Assembly (NCBI GenBank): GCA_028293405.1 | Contig: JAQGOW010000232.1 | Location: 1 to 10,395 of the forward strand | Direction of reading: 5' to 3' | DNA from: Verrucomicrobiales bacterium | GTDB taxonomy: Bacteria; Verrucomicrobiota; Verrucomicrobiia; Limisphaerales; Palsa-1400 | DNA length: 10,395 bases | In this document: piece by piece, positions 1-8,312 of the stretch | How the letters are laid out: every line of letters starts with the position of its first letter | Position numbering within the stretch: position 1 is the stretch's first letter | Position numbers and translations under genes: made by a program | The notes under the pieces: model-generated | What the model was told of the DNA's origin: nothing | What the model saw: the letters and a program-made list of their open reading frames with translations, nothing else | Database searches by the model: none

Positions 1-452
1 TGCTCGTCACGGCAGCTGCCAATAACAACGAATACGCGAACTCGAAAGCGAATGCTGACGGAACGTGGACGGTTTACGTCAAAGACAATGGCTCGAACAG
101 CTCGGCAACGGCGCAGGGACCAGTGTCGTTCGCGTATGTGCCGCTATCCAATCCGTCGATCATTGTGGGTAAGTTTCAAGGTGATGGCACGATCCTGATG
201 TATAACGGCACTTCTCCGCGATTTACAGTCACGAACAACGCGGTAGGCACGTGGACGGTTACGATCCCCGGTTATTCGCCGTCCTCTGGTGTGCTTGTGG
301 TTTCGGGCGAAGGCGGCGGTTCTTACAATCTGGACAATCTGGTGAGCTACCAGCCAAGCGGAAATTCGTGGATCATTCAATCCCGTGACCTGCCTACTAC
401 GAACCCGCAGGATATGCCGGAAACGGTTTGCTCGTTCCTCTTTATTCCGGCG
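1..452 (+). repeat. Tandem beta-rich protein repeat (last part of one copy plus one full copy)
   Basis: Two copies of the same domain are visible at protein level. The first ends with a Trp at 66 (DGTWTVYVKD) and the block VSFAYVPL at 123-146. The second ends with a Trp at 369 (GNSWIIQSRD) and the block CSFLFIPA at 429-452. The Trp-to-block distance is 19 residues in one and 20 in the other, and the period is 102 residues. More copies probably lie to the left of the window. The domain is not identified by name; repeated beta domains of this kind usually serve as adhesion, spacing or binding modules in exported proteins. Confidence 0.6.
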
Positions 453-2111
453 CCAACGGGAACTCTCGTTGCGCCGGCGAACGGTGCCACTGTTTCGTCG
501 GCTCCGACGTTAACGGTCACAGCGAACAACCCTGGAACCGGGAATGTTAAGGTCGCGTTCTATGGCCATCGCGCGGCAATTGCTGGACCTGGTCAGGACT
601 TCATGATTCCTGTGTTGCCCGATACACAGAACTATGCGCGCGAAGCGGCTGGGACTGGAACGGCGACGCGTCAAATGTGGTATGCACAAACGGACTGGAT
701 CATTAGCCATCGTGATTCGGACAACATTCCGTTTGTGGCGACGCTTGGCGATTGCGTGCAGAATGGCGACAACGTCAGTGGCCATTCAAATGAAGGCGAA
801 TGGCAAATTGCGACGAACGCTTACTATCGGTTGGAGGACCAGGATGGCACCAAACGACTCGAAGGTATTCCGTATCTAGTGACCGTCGGCAACCACGACC
901 AAGATCCGAATGGTGATCCCGATGGCACGACTACCCTCTATCACAAATATTTCGGGTCATCACATTTCAATAATAAGTCCTACTATGGAGGCCACTATGA
1001 TGTAAATAACGACACTTGGTATGCTTTGTTCAGCGCTGGTAACCTGGACTTCCTCGTTCTCTCCTTTGAATACGGTCGGTATGGCTCCGGTGTTTTGGAT
1101 TGGGCCCAAAGTGTGATCGACCAGTATCCCACACGCCGCATCCTCGTATTGACGCATCATGCTGGTGATGACACGCCGGATGATACAACGGTTGCGCCGT
1201 TCAGCGCACAAGGTTCCGCGATTTACAACGCGCTTAAGGTGAATGCGAATTTCTTCATGATGTGCGGGGGCCACGTGTTCAATGAAGGTGGTGAAGGACG
1301 TCGCTCGGACACGTTCAACGGGCACACGGTGCGCACGTTGGTTTCCGATTACCAGGGCCGGTTCAACGGCGGCAATGGTTTGATGCGCTTGATGTATTTC
1401 TCACCGAGCAATAACACGATCAGCGTCAAAACTTTTTCGCCTTACACGGGGAATTTCGAAGTCGATGCCAATAGCCAATTCTCATACACCTACAACATGC
1501 AGCCGAATGGCGCAGGTTCACCTGCTACTGCATACGTGGGGCTGGGGACGAATTCCAATGTGACGCCGGGCACTCAGACGAGTGTGGTTTGGAACGGTCT
1601 AACTGCAAACAAGACGTACGAGTGGTATGTGACCGTGACGGATGCAAATGGTGATTACTCAACGAGCACGATCTTTACATTCAAGACGAGCGTTGGATTT
1701 GCGTTACACCAGGCTCCACCAGCCGACGCGAACGGTGACGGAATTCCTGATGCATGGGCGGCCAAATATAGTATCACCAATCCGAACGCTGATGATGATG
1801 GTGACGGTCAGTCGAACTATGCTGAATATATTGCCGGCACAAATCCAAAGGACGCGACGTCTGCACTGAAGATCATCAGCAGCGCTTGCGATGCCGAAGG
1901 TCACGTGACGATTACATGGACGTCGGTAGGCGGAACACAATATCGAATTCAGGTGGCGGACAGTGCCGCCAGCGGTTTCACCGATGTCGTGCGCGATGCC
2001 GAAGTGGAAACTGATTCCGCACCGGCGGGACAAGCTTCTACTCAGACGTACACAGACGCAACGTCATCGCCAAACGCAATACGGTTCTATCGCGTGGAAG
2101 TTGTGCACTGA
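1..2111 (+). CDS. Secreted multi-domain metallophosphoesterase (5' partial)
   Basis: The reading frame is open to the left edge (first full codon at 3), so the true start lies outside the window; a GTG at 123 is internal. About 702 residues are visible. In order: the tail of one beta-rich repeat and a full second copy (to about 452), an Ig-like segment (about 460-570), a calcineurin-like metallophosphoesterase domain (about 590-1500), an FN3-like domain (about 1510-1700), a calcium-binding segment with DANGDG and DDDGDG loops (1725-1810), and a C-terminal beta module ending in RFYRVEV. Metal-site motifs are DTQ (D at 621), GDCVQNGD (747-770), GNHD (888-899), HH (1155-1160) and GGHVF (1266-1280). 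The last departs from the usual GHxH because Phe replaces the second His. The family hydrolyses phosphoesters using two metals; the substrate here is unknown. The module composition implies an exported protein, although the signal peptide is not visible. The TGA stop at 2109 is followed by a terminator, so this looks like the end of its own transcript. Confidence 0.87.
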   Translation, partial: LVTAAANNNEYANSKANADGTWTVYVKDNGSNSSATAQGPVSFAYVPLSNPSIIVGKFQGDGTILMYNGTSPRFTVTNNAVGTWTVTIPGYSPSSGVLVVSGEGGGSYNLDNLVSYQPSGNSWIIQSRDLPTTNPQDMPETVCSFLFIPAPTGTLVAPANGATVSSAPTLTVTANNPGTGNVKVAFYGHRAAIAGPGQDFMIPVLPDTQNYAREAAGTGTATRQMWYAQTDWIISHRDSDNIPFVATLGDCVQNGDNVSGHSNEGEWQIATNAYYRLEDQDGTKRLEGIPYLVTVGNHDQDPNGDPDGTTTLYHKYFGSSHFNNKSYYGGHYDVNNDTWYALFSAGNLDFLVLSFEYGRYGSGVLDWAQSVIDQYPTRRILVLTHHAGDDTPDDTTVAPFSAQGSAIYNALKVNANFFMMCGGHVFNEGGEGRRSDTFNGHTVRTLVSDYQGRFNGGNGLMRLMYFSPSNNTISVKTFSPYTGNFEVDANSQFSYTYNMQPNGAGSPATAYVGLGTNSNVTPGTQTSVVWNGLTANKTYEWYVTVTDANGDYSTSTIFTFKTSVGFALHQAPPADANGDGIPDAWAAKYSITNPNADDDGDGQSNYAEYIAGTNPKDATSALKIISSACDAEGHVTITWTSVGGTQYRIQVADSAASGFTDVVRDAEVETDSAPAGQASTQTYTDATSSPNAIRFYRVEVVH

Positions 2112-2230
2112 GGTCGGACTTTCCCAGTGTGGTGCCGGGAAGGCAGGCAAGTGGCAACAACTGATTTCCGTGTGGGAGTTCCCGTTGCCTGTCGCTCACG
2201 CCCGGTTTGTGCGTTTCAGCCGGGCCTGTG

Positions 2231-2274
2231 AGACCGCTATACCGCTCGTTCGGTGTAGCGGTCTTGCTGTTTTT
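2231..2274 (+). terminator. Strong intrinsic (Rho-independent) terminator
   Basis: The arms at 2231-2244 and 2251-2264 pair over 14 bp with a single G-U wobble and a 6-nt loop, and a T-rich tract follows (2265-2274, ending in five T). It lies 119 bp after the phosphoesterase stop and 53 bp before the kinase ATG. It should end the upstream transcript and isolate the kinase operon. The stem is nearly symmetrical, but the opposite strand lacks an equally clear T tract, so it is called on + only. Confidence 0.88.
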
Positions 2275-2314
2275 GCGATAGGAGAAATCGATTCATTTTG
2301 TGCCTGCCATCGGC

Positions 2315-2319
2315 AAGGG
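2315..2319 (+). promoter_or_regulatory. Ribosome binding site for the sensor kinase
   Basis: AAGGG sits 8 nt before the ATG at 2328. This supports ATG 2328 over an in-frame TTG at 2298, which would add ten residues ahead of an otherwise normal signal peptide. The response-operon gene at 6034 has the same AAGGG core at similar spacing. No convincing -35/-10 pair was recognised in the 2275-2320 stretch, although a promoter for the operon is expected there. Confidence 0.6.
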
Positions 2320-2327
2320 TTTTGGTT

Positions 2328-5300
2328 ATGATCGCCACGAGCCAAAACAACCTGCTACCGGTGCAACTCATATCGAAAATATTTCTACTCGCGAGCATAG
2401 CAGCGATTGCTGTCACCGGACTTGCGCAGTCGAGCGAGGATAGCGTCGAACCGACCGGGTTGATTGCGACGAATAGCGACACTGCACCATCGTCCGAATT
2501 CATGACGAGTAATTGGCGCACAAGCGACGGGCTTCCCGCCAATGACATACTCGATTTACGAGAGACCGCCGACGGGTATCTGTGGCTCGGGACATATCAG
2601 GGGTTGGTTCGCTTCGATGGATTGCATTTCAAAAGCTATTTCAACACGCCGATCGGTCAGCGATTTAGTGCGCGGGTAGGGCCGCTTGAACTGGATGAGA
2701 AGGGCCGCCTTTGGATTGTTCCGGATCAGGTTGGAATTTTGCGCCGTGACACCGACAGCTTCGCCGAGGTGATGACGAACGGAGCGGTTTTGAAAGCGCG
2801 GGCAGCGAGCTTGTGCAGCGACGGCCAGAACGGAATGTTTTGGGTCGACACCGCCGGCCATGCTGGTTGGTTTCCCGCGGATCATCCCGAACAGGCCAAA
2901 GCCATCGTAGATGCGAAGGCGTCGGTTGGTTCACGCTGGGTTCGTGATTACCAAGGCAAAATGTGGTTGGCCGATCCGCGTGTGTTGAAATTTTACGAAA
3001 ACGGGATTTGGAAAACTGTGGATGTTGAGGGCACTGCGACAATGATCATGACTCCGCGGCGAGATGGCGGCATGTGGATTGCGCGGGACGCCAAGTTGCG
3101 GTTCGTCACCGCTGGTGGGATGGAACGTGAGGTTTCAGATTTCCCGTGGAGAGGTCAGTCACGCGTGACTTGCATGCTCGAGGACCGTTGGAAACGAGTT
3201 TGGATTGGAACTCTTGGCCACGGGTTGTTTTGTTATCAGAACAGCCAGATAAAACAGGTTCTCAGTACGGCGAGCAGTGTTTCGTGTCTGTTAGACGATG
3301 AGCACGGCAACGTTTGGGCGGGAACTCGCGGCGGTGGATTATTCCGAGTTCGGCCGCGACAATTTTTCATTCAAAATCGATCGACGGGCTTGCAAAATGA
3401 ATTTGTCCGCAGTTTAGCCGAGGACAAAGCAGGTCGCGTATGGATGTCGTGCGCGGACGGGCGACTCGGGTGGTGGGACAAGGGGACCTGGCGCGCAATT
3501 ACCGAGGCAGACGGGTGGCGGAATTTTGATTCATTGTGTGTGTTGCCGGCGACAGATGGAACGGTTTGGATTTCGACGATTCATCGCGGGATTTGGCGTT
3601 GGGCCGATGGCAGAGTGACGCGGCAGATATTCGGCGGCAAACTACCGAGCGAACCGATTGTGGATTTTCTTGAAGATGGAAAAAACCGTCTTTGGATGGT
3701 GACGGAAAATTCGGGTGTCTATTGTGTGGACGGTCGTCGCGTGGCGCACCATTCGGTTGAACATGGGTTGCCGAGTATACACGTTGGTGCTCTGGCCGAA
3801 GATGACGCAGGGGATGTTTGGGCTGGAGATTGGGAAGGGAGCCTTGCGCGGTTTCGTGATGGAAAATGGACGATCATGCGCAAGGGAAGTGGTCACGCTG
3901 ATTCGGTTCGGTGTCTGGTTGCCACGAAGGACGGTGTTTGGGTCGGGACGAGCAACGGCGGGTTGCTGCGGTTCAAAGATGGCAAGACGGTTCGAATCAG
4001 TATGGAGGAAGGCCTGCCGGATTTTTGTATCCAACAATTAGTGGTGGACGATCAGGGGCATGTTTGGGGTGGGGCTTCGCATGAACTATTTCAGATTTCG
4101 ATCGAGCAGGTGAATGAACTTGCCGCCGGGAAACGGCAGAAAGTGGATGCGATTACTTACGGCCAAAGTGACGGGTTGCCCGATGTTTCTTTCGCGAGCT
4201 TGTGTGATCCGAAGTCGTGTCGCGCTGCTGATGGACAGCTTTGGTTCGCAACGGCGAGCGGTGCGCTGCATTTTCAACCTTCGGCGTTGCGGGTGAGCAA
4301 GCTGCCGCAGGTGGCGATCGATGAGACGTTTTTGGATGGGAAGAAAGCCGGGGCTTCGGTTGTGGAGCATCTTCGCCCTGGCGGAGGTCGGCTCGAATTT
4401 CGTTATACCGCGCCGTGCCTGACTGCGCCTGAGCGGGTGCGTTTTCGTTATCAATTAGTTGGTGTCGATTCGGACTGGGTTGATGCCGGGAATGTTCGCG
4501 CGGCGACCTACGCCAGTCTTCCTGCCGGCAAACACACCTTTCGCGTAATGGCATCGAGCCCTGAAGGTGTTTGGAATCCCGTTGCCGCGTCGATCGGCGT
4601 GGTGGTTCATCCTTATTTTTGGCAGACAGACTGGTTTATTGCATTCGTGGCGGCGGCTGCGGCAGGTGGTGTGGTTTGGCTGGTGCGTCGAGCGACCGTG
4701 CGGCGATTGCGAACGCGTTTGGCGCAATTGCATCAACAACAGGCAATTGATCGCGAGCGAACACGAATCGCACAAGATATTCACGACGAATTAGGCGCGA
4801 ACCTGACCAGCATCGGCTTGTTGGCCGACATGGGAAAACGGCACAAGCTCGATTCGGCTGTGGTCTCACGGGACCTTAGCCAGATCTCCGATACCGCGCG
4901 CGAAAGTGTCGCGGCGATGGATGCGATTGTTTGGGCGCTCAATCCGCGCAACGATTCGTTGGATAATTTTGCGAACTACATCGCGCAGTTCACCCGCGAT
5001 TTTTTCCGTCCGACGCAATTGCGCACCCGGTTGAATGTGCCGACGAATTTGCCGGATCGTCCGATGACGACGGAAATGCGGCACCAGTTGTTCCTGCTCG
5101 TTAAAGAATCGTTCAACAACATCGTACGGCACGCAGAAGCAAATGAAGTGAACGTGGAAATTGCGTGCGACAATGGCCAACTACGAATGGTCATCGCGGA
5201 TGATGGCAGAGGAATACACAAACAAACTGCTGGCGCGGGTCAGGATGGTTTGATGAATTTGCGAGACCGCGTGGGTCGAATGGGTGGAACGGTGGACATC

Positions 5301-5369
5301 GGTAACAACAACGGTCACGGGACGAAGCTGGAGTTTCGCGTCCCGATGGATAAAGCGAAGATGAACTAA
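2328..5369 (+). CDS. Periplasmic-propeller sensor histidine kinase (Reg_prop / Y_Y_Y / HisKA_3)
   Basis: This is a 1013-residue membrane sensor kinase expected to detect an external ligand and phosphorylate the response regulator encoded 2 nt downstream. The N-terminus is a signal peptide with a hydrophobic core (KIFLLASIAAIAV) and likely cleavage near GLA-Q at about residue 38. From about 50 to 660 I count 14 repeats of the type D..G.(V/L)W.GT..GL.R, enough for two seven-bladed beta-propellers. A Y_Y_Y domain follows at about 689-750 and a single transmembrane helix at about 769-789. The HisKA_3 dimerisation helix carries the phospho-acceptor His819 in the IHDELG motif. The HATPase domain shows the N box (ESFNNIVRH, Asn930-931), the DDGRG box (958-962) and a GLMNLRDR box. 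The layout matches propeller-type two-component sensors used in Bacteroidota and Verrucomicrobiota to sense polysaccharide fragments, but here the regulator is a separate protein and not fused. The ligand is unknown. ATG 2328 was preferred because of the RBS and signal peptide. Confidence 0.93.
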   Translation: MIATSQNNLLPVQLISKIFLLASIAAIAVTGLAQSSEDSVEPTGLIATNSDTAPSSEFMTSNWRTSDGLPANDILDLRETADGYLWLGTYQGLVRFDGLHFKSYFNTPIGQRFSARVGPLELDEKGRLWIVPDQVGILRRDTDSFAEVMTNGAVLKARAASLCSDGQNGMFWVDTAGHAGWFPADHPEQAKAIVDAKASVGSRWVRDYQGKMWLADPRVLKFYENGIWKTVDVEGTATMIMTPRRDGGMWIARDAKLRFVTAGGMEREVSDFPWRGQSRVTCMLEDRWKRVWIGTLGHGLFCYQNSQIKQVLSTASSVSCLLDDEHGNVWAGTRGGGLFRVRPRQFFIQNRSTGLQNEFVRSLAEDKAGRVWMSCADGRLGWWDKGTWRAITEADGWRNFDSLCVLPATDGTVWISTIHRGIWRWADGRVTRQIFGGKLPSEPIVDFLEDGKNRLWMVTENSGVYCVDGRRVAHHSVEHGLPSIHVGALAEDDAGDVWAGDWEGSLARFRDGKWTIMRKGSGHADSVRCLVATKDGVWVGTSNGGLLRFKDGKTVRISMEEGLPDFCIQQLVVDDQGHVWGGASHELFQISIEQVNELAAGKRQKVDAITYGQSDGLPDVSFASLCDPKSCRAADGQLWFATASGALHFQPSALRVSKLPQVAIDETFLDGKKAGASVVEHLRPGGGRLEFRYTAPCLTAPERVRFRYQLVGVDSDWVDAGNVRAATYASLPAGKHTFRVMASSPEGVWNPVAASIGVVVHPYFWQTDWFIAFVAAAAAGGVVWLVRRATVRRLRTRLAQLHQQQAIDRERTRIAQDIHDELGANLTSIGLLADMGKRHKLDSAVVSRDLSQISDTARESVAAMDAIVWALNPRNDSLDNFANYIAQFTRDFFRPTQLRTRLNVPTNLPDRPMTTEMRHQLFLLVKESFNNIVRHAEANEVNVEIACDNGQLRMVIADDGRGIHKQTAGAGQDGLMNLRDRVGRMGGTVDIGNNNGHGTKLEFRVPMDKAKMN

Positions 5370-5371
5370 GC

Positions 5372-6004
5372 ATGAACTTGAAAGTTGCCATTGTTGAAGA
5401 TGATTTGCGCTGGCGCACGAATGTGGAGCAATTGCTCCGTGAGACGGACGGATTGGAATTTGTCGGAAGTTTCAAAAGCGGGGAAGACGCCATCCGCGAC
5501 CTGCCTGTGCGTCGGCCACAAGTGGTTTTGATGGATATCAATCTGCCGAAAATGTCGGGGGTTGAATGCACGCGACAGCTTCGCGAACTGTTGCCGGCGG
5601 TCCATATTGTCATGCTGACTGTCTACGACGACAGCGATCGAATTTTTCAGGCGTTGCAAATGGGGGCGAGCGGTTATCTGTTGAAACGTGCGTCGGCAGA
5701 TGAAATTTTGCAGGCGATTGAGGATGTGCATCGGGGTGGAGCGCCGATGTCGGCTTATATTGCGCGGAAAGTCGTGCAGTCGTTTCAACGCGAGATGCCT
5801 GCGGCGAAATCGGACGAAGCGCTGTCTAAACGCGAAACCGAAGTGCTGGGTTATGTGGCGCGCGGTTACAGTGACAAGGAAGTGGCTGAGGCTCTTGGGT
5901 TAACGCCGTCGACCGTTCGGAGTTACTTGAAAAACATTTATGCCAAGCTCCACGTTCATTCGCGAACACAGGCGATTTTGAAGGCGAGCGGGCGCAATTC
6001 TTAG
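5372..6004 (+). CDS. NarL/FixJ-family response regulator
   Basis: This 210-residue regulator is the evident partner of the upstream kinase; its ATG lies 2 nt after the kinase stop, which suggests translational coupling, and no clear separate Shine-Dalgarno was seen. Residues 1-125 form a receiver domain with acidic pocket Glu9, Asp10 and Asp11, phospho-acceptor Asp55 (LMDINLP), Thr83 and Lys105, all the expected catalytic positions. Residues 151-205 form a LuxR/GerE helix-turn-helix (LSKRETEVL, then YSDKEVAEALGLTPSTVRSYLKNIYAKL). It should bind DNA as a phosphorylated dimer and control transcription, plausibly of the genes directly downstream and of its own operon. The target site cannot be identified from one promoter. 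The length is typical of the family, and nothing is missing. Confidence 0.95.
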   Translation: MNLKVAIVEDDLRWRTNVEQLLRETDGLEFVGSFKSGEDAIRDLPVRRPQVVLMDINLPKMSGVECTRQLRELLPAVHIVMLTVYDDSDRIFQALQMGASGYLLKRASADEILQAIEDVHRGGAPMSAYIARKVVQSFQREMPAAKSDEALSKRETEVLGYVARGYSDKEVAEALGLTPSTVRSYLKNIYAKLHVHSRTQAILKASGRNS

Positions 6005-6021
6005 CTCGATTACCTCAATTT

Positions 6022-6026
6022 AAGGG
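6022..6026 (+). promoter_or_regulatory. Ribosome binding site for the SUMF1-fold gene
   Basis: AAGGG lies 7 nt ahead of the ATG at 6034 and supports that start. The 29-nt gap after the response regulator contains no hairpin or terminator, so read-through from the regulator genes is expected. Confidence 0.6.
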
Positions 6027-6033
6027 TATTCGG

Positions 6034-8310
6034 ATGGTCGTCCATTGTGATACACTGGTCGACCTGATAAAACTCGTCCTTACAAGCCTTTTCGCCTTAT
6101 ACACGCTGTCCACGTGCGGACAATTGGTGTTGTCGGATCATTGCGACGTGACGGGCACTAATTCACCCGGGACGGGCTTTGGCGTGAACGCGGGCGTCAA
6201 TTATCAAATCGCAACGCGGCTTTCTGGAACTGCTTCTAATGGACTAAGTTACTTACAGACGGCTACGACAAGAGCGGCGTCGACTTATTCGATTTCAGAC
6301 AACAAAATCACGGTTGCAACTGCTGCGAATTCCGGACGTTTTACTTTCACCGCTGATCGTGCGACACCCAAAAATTTAGGACCGGCGTTAGGAAGTGACA
6401 TAGCGACGGCAGTGACTCCAAAGATTTACGACCTCGCGGTAAAGATTTCGAATCAAACGACCGGCACGCAACGCACTTCATTTGGGATCGCAACGGTCGA
6501 CAGTGGTGTTCAAGATTGGAGCCTGGGAATCCAGTTGGTAGCCAGTGGAGCGGATTACACCCTGTATCGACGAGTTGATGCCACGTCAAACCCGACTGCG
6601 GCTGACTACAATAATGTCATCGCCACATTGCCCGAACAAGCGGGAGACGAAATCGCGTTGCGCATTCACATCACGGACGCCGGCGCGGAAGGTGGCAGCG
6701 CGTATAACTCGAAATACGAGGTTTTTGCCGACGAAACGCTGGTTTTCAGCAGTGGCGCGGGAAATTTTCGGTTCGCTAATTCTGCTGCGCGGGTCATTTT
6801 GTTCGACACTGCCGGGGGTGCCGGGCCGGTAACTTATGACGATTTTTCGCTTACCACTGTGGTCGCCACGACCAACACGCCGCCGCCTGCCACGAATGGG
6901 GTTATACAATTGGCTTCAGTGCTGACACCCACGGGCAAGTTCGAGGTAGGGTGGACAAGTAACATCGGCACCAGCTACACCGTTCTTATCAGTACAAATC
7001 CTGGTTCCGCACCGTGGGCATTTGCGACAAATCTCACAGCGACGAACACGTACTCGTCGGTGGCTGTCGATAACATCGTGCAATCACCGTACGCTTTTTT
7101 CCGGGTCGCCCATCTCGCTCAAAGCGGTCTTGCGGTCACCAATGTTTCGGCGACGCAAACAGCGCCAGGGACCGTGAAGATTTCGTATAACCTCTCGGAC
7201 CTTTATTCCGGAACAGGGTCGGTTTCCGTGTTGGTGTCGACTGACGGTGGTCTGACGTATTCTGCGCCGGCAGCAACTTTCAGCGGAGACGTCGGAAGCG
7301 GGATTACCCCTGGAACAAACCGAACCATCTATTGGAATGTAGGCGCGGATTGGGCCAGCGTGAATTCGTCGAACGTGCTGATTAAGTTAATCGTTGATCG
7401 AACTCCGATATCGGCGGATTTGGCGTTGGTTCCGGGTGGTGCATTCAATATGGGTGATGCCCAGGCGGAAGGGCTTGCTTGCGAATCACCCGTGCATTCA
7501 GTAGGCGTCAGTGATTTTTACATCGCACGTCATGAAGTCAGTAAAGCGGTTTGGGACGATGTGATGCAGTGGGCGACAAATCATGGATACAATTTCGATA
7601 ACCGCGGGGTTGCAAGTCAGGCCACTGATCCGGTGCAGCAGGTGAGTTGGTTTGACGCAGTTAAATGGTGCAATGCGCGTTCTGAAAAAGAAGGAATGTC
7701 ACCCGCCTATTTCACTGACACGACGTTCTCAACTGTTTACCGCGGTGGCCAAGTGAATATTCCCGAAACGTGCGTGCGCTGGCAGGGGGCAGGGTATCGC
7801 CTCGCGACCGAGGCCGAATGGGAGAAGGCTGCACGCGGAGGTTTGAACGGCAAGAGATTCCCGTTTGGCAATACAATCACTCAGGCACAGGCAGACTATT
7901 GGAGTACGTCGTTCGAGGCGTTTGATGTCAACGGAGTAGCCGGTCCGCATCCGTCTGCTCCGGATTTTCCCAACGTCCTGCCCGTTGGACATTTCCTCCC
8001 GACCGGTTACGGATTGTATGACATGGCTGGCAATATCTGGGAATGGTGCTGGGATCTATACGGCGATAGTTGGTATACCGACACACGTGCCACGAACAGT
8101 GACACGCACGGACCTGGTTCAGCTTCGTGGGGCGGCGATCGTGTTTATCGCGGCGGCAGCGGCGTGGATATAGCGTGGAAAAGTCGTGTGGCCAATCGCG
8201 CTGATGCGCCGCCGCGTTTTGCGATGGGACATTTTGGATTTCGCGTCGCGCTGTCCGCTGGCGACAATCTGGTTTCATCCGCATCACCCGTTCTTACGCT
8301 AACTCCCTGA
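6034..8310 (+). CDS. Secreted protein with N-terminal beta module, Ig-like domains and C-terminal SUMF1 (FGE-sulfatase) fold
   Basis: The protein has 758 residues. Residues 1-29 form a signal-peptide-like hydrophobic N-terminus, probably cleaved before Gln30; Cys28 lies in a poor lipobox (LSTC), so lipidation is unlikely but possible. Residues 31-275 are a beta-rich module, unidentified, that recurs at the start of the gene at 9744. A Pro-rich linker leads to a beta module (about 290-363) and an Ig/FN3-like domain (about 364-460). Residues 462-747 are a SUMF1 fold: it opens with LVPGGAFNMGD and has HEVSKAVW, VSWFDAVKWCNAR, YRLATEAEWEKAARGG, GLYDMAGNIWEWCWD, RVYRGGS and HFGFRVA. True formylglycine-generating enzymes have a CxxxxC pair soon after GGS; here residues 710-718 read GVDIAWKSR with no cysteine. 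It is therefore probably a non-FGE member of the fold, perhaps binding or modifying an external substrate. The sulfatase starts 2 nt downstream. The fold is sure; the function is not. Confidence 0.88.
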   Translation: MVVHCDTLVDLIKLVLTSLFALYTLSTCGQLVLSDHCDVTGTNSPGTGFGVNAGVNYQIATRLSGTASNGLSYLQTATTRAASTYSISDNKITVATAANSGRFTFTADRATPKNLGPALGSDIATAVTPKIYDLAVKISNQTTGTQRTSFGIATVDSGVQDWSLGIQLVASGADYTLYRRVDATSNPTAADYNNVIATLPEQAGDEIALRIHITDAGAEGGSAYNSKYEVFADETLVFSSGAGNFRFANSAARVILFDTAGGAGPVTYDDFSLTTVVATTNTPPPATNGVIQLASVLTPTGKFEVGWTSNIGTSYTVLISTNPGSAPWAFATNLTATNTYSSVAVDNIVQSPYAFFRVAHLAQSGLAVTNVSATQTAPGTVKISYNLSDLYSGTGSVSVLVSTDGGLTYSAPAATFSGDVGSGITPGTNRTIYWNVGADWASVNSSNVLIKLIVDRTPISADLALVPGGAFNMGDAQAEGLACESPVHSVGVSDFYIARHEVSKAVWDDVMQWATNHGYNFDNRGVASQATDPVQQVSWFDAVKWCNARSEKEGMSPAYFTDTTFSTVYRGGQVNIPETCVRWQGAGYRLATEAEWEKAARGGLNGKRFPFGNTITQAQADYWSTSFEAFDVNGVAGPHPSAPDFPNVLPVGHFLPTGYGLYDMAGNIWEWCWDLYGDSWYTDTRATNSDTHGPGSASWGGDRVYRGGSGVDIAWKSRVANRADAPPRFAMGHFGFRVALSAGDNLVSSASPVLTLTP

Positions 8311-8312
8311 TC

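Noticed and set aside
123..2111. GTG at 123 as the start of the phosphoesterase gene
   Set aside because: The frame is open upstream to base 3, encodes the end of a repeat that matches the next copy, and no signal peptide follows the GTG.
2050..2111. PEP-CTERM or type IX sorting signal at the phosphoesterase C-terminus
   Set aside because: The C-terminus ends in a beta strand (RFYRVEV) with no PEP motif, hydrophobic helix or basic tail.
2144..2191. Inverted repeat CAGGCAA / TTGCCTG in the intergenic gap
   Set aside because: Seven base pairs with a 34-nt spacer is within chance for this length, and no operator role can be shown from one copy.
2200..2225. Second hairpin (6-bp GC stem, 14-nt loop) just before the terminator
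   Set aside because: The stem is short, the loop is long and no T tract follows; it may be chance or a minor aid to termination.
2275..2314. Promoter for the operon
   Set aside because: A promoter is expected between the terminator and the ATG, but no -35/-10 pair with good spacing could be defended.
2298..2327. TTG at 2298 as the kinase start
   Set aside because: ATG 2328 has AAGGG 8 nt upstream and begins a normal signal peptide; the ten extra residues add nothing recognisable.
2556..5221. Long open frames on the minus strand inside the kinase gene
   Set aside because: They overlap a fully supported coding gene, show no known domain, and have basic, low-complexity composition typical of antisense shadows.
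6034..8310. Calling the SUMF1-fold protein the formylglycine-generating activator of the downstream sulfatase
   Set aside because: Gene adjacency and fold invite it, but the catalytic Cys pair after GGS is absent, so the annotation stays at fold level.
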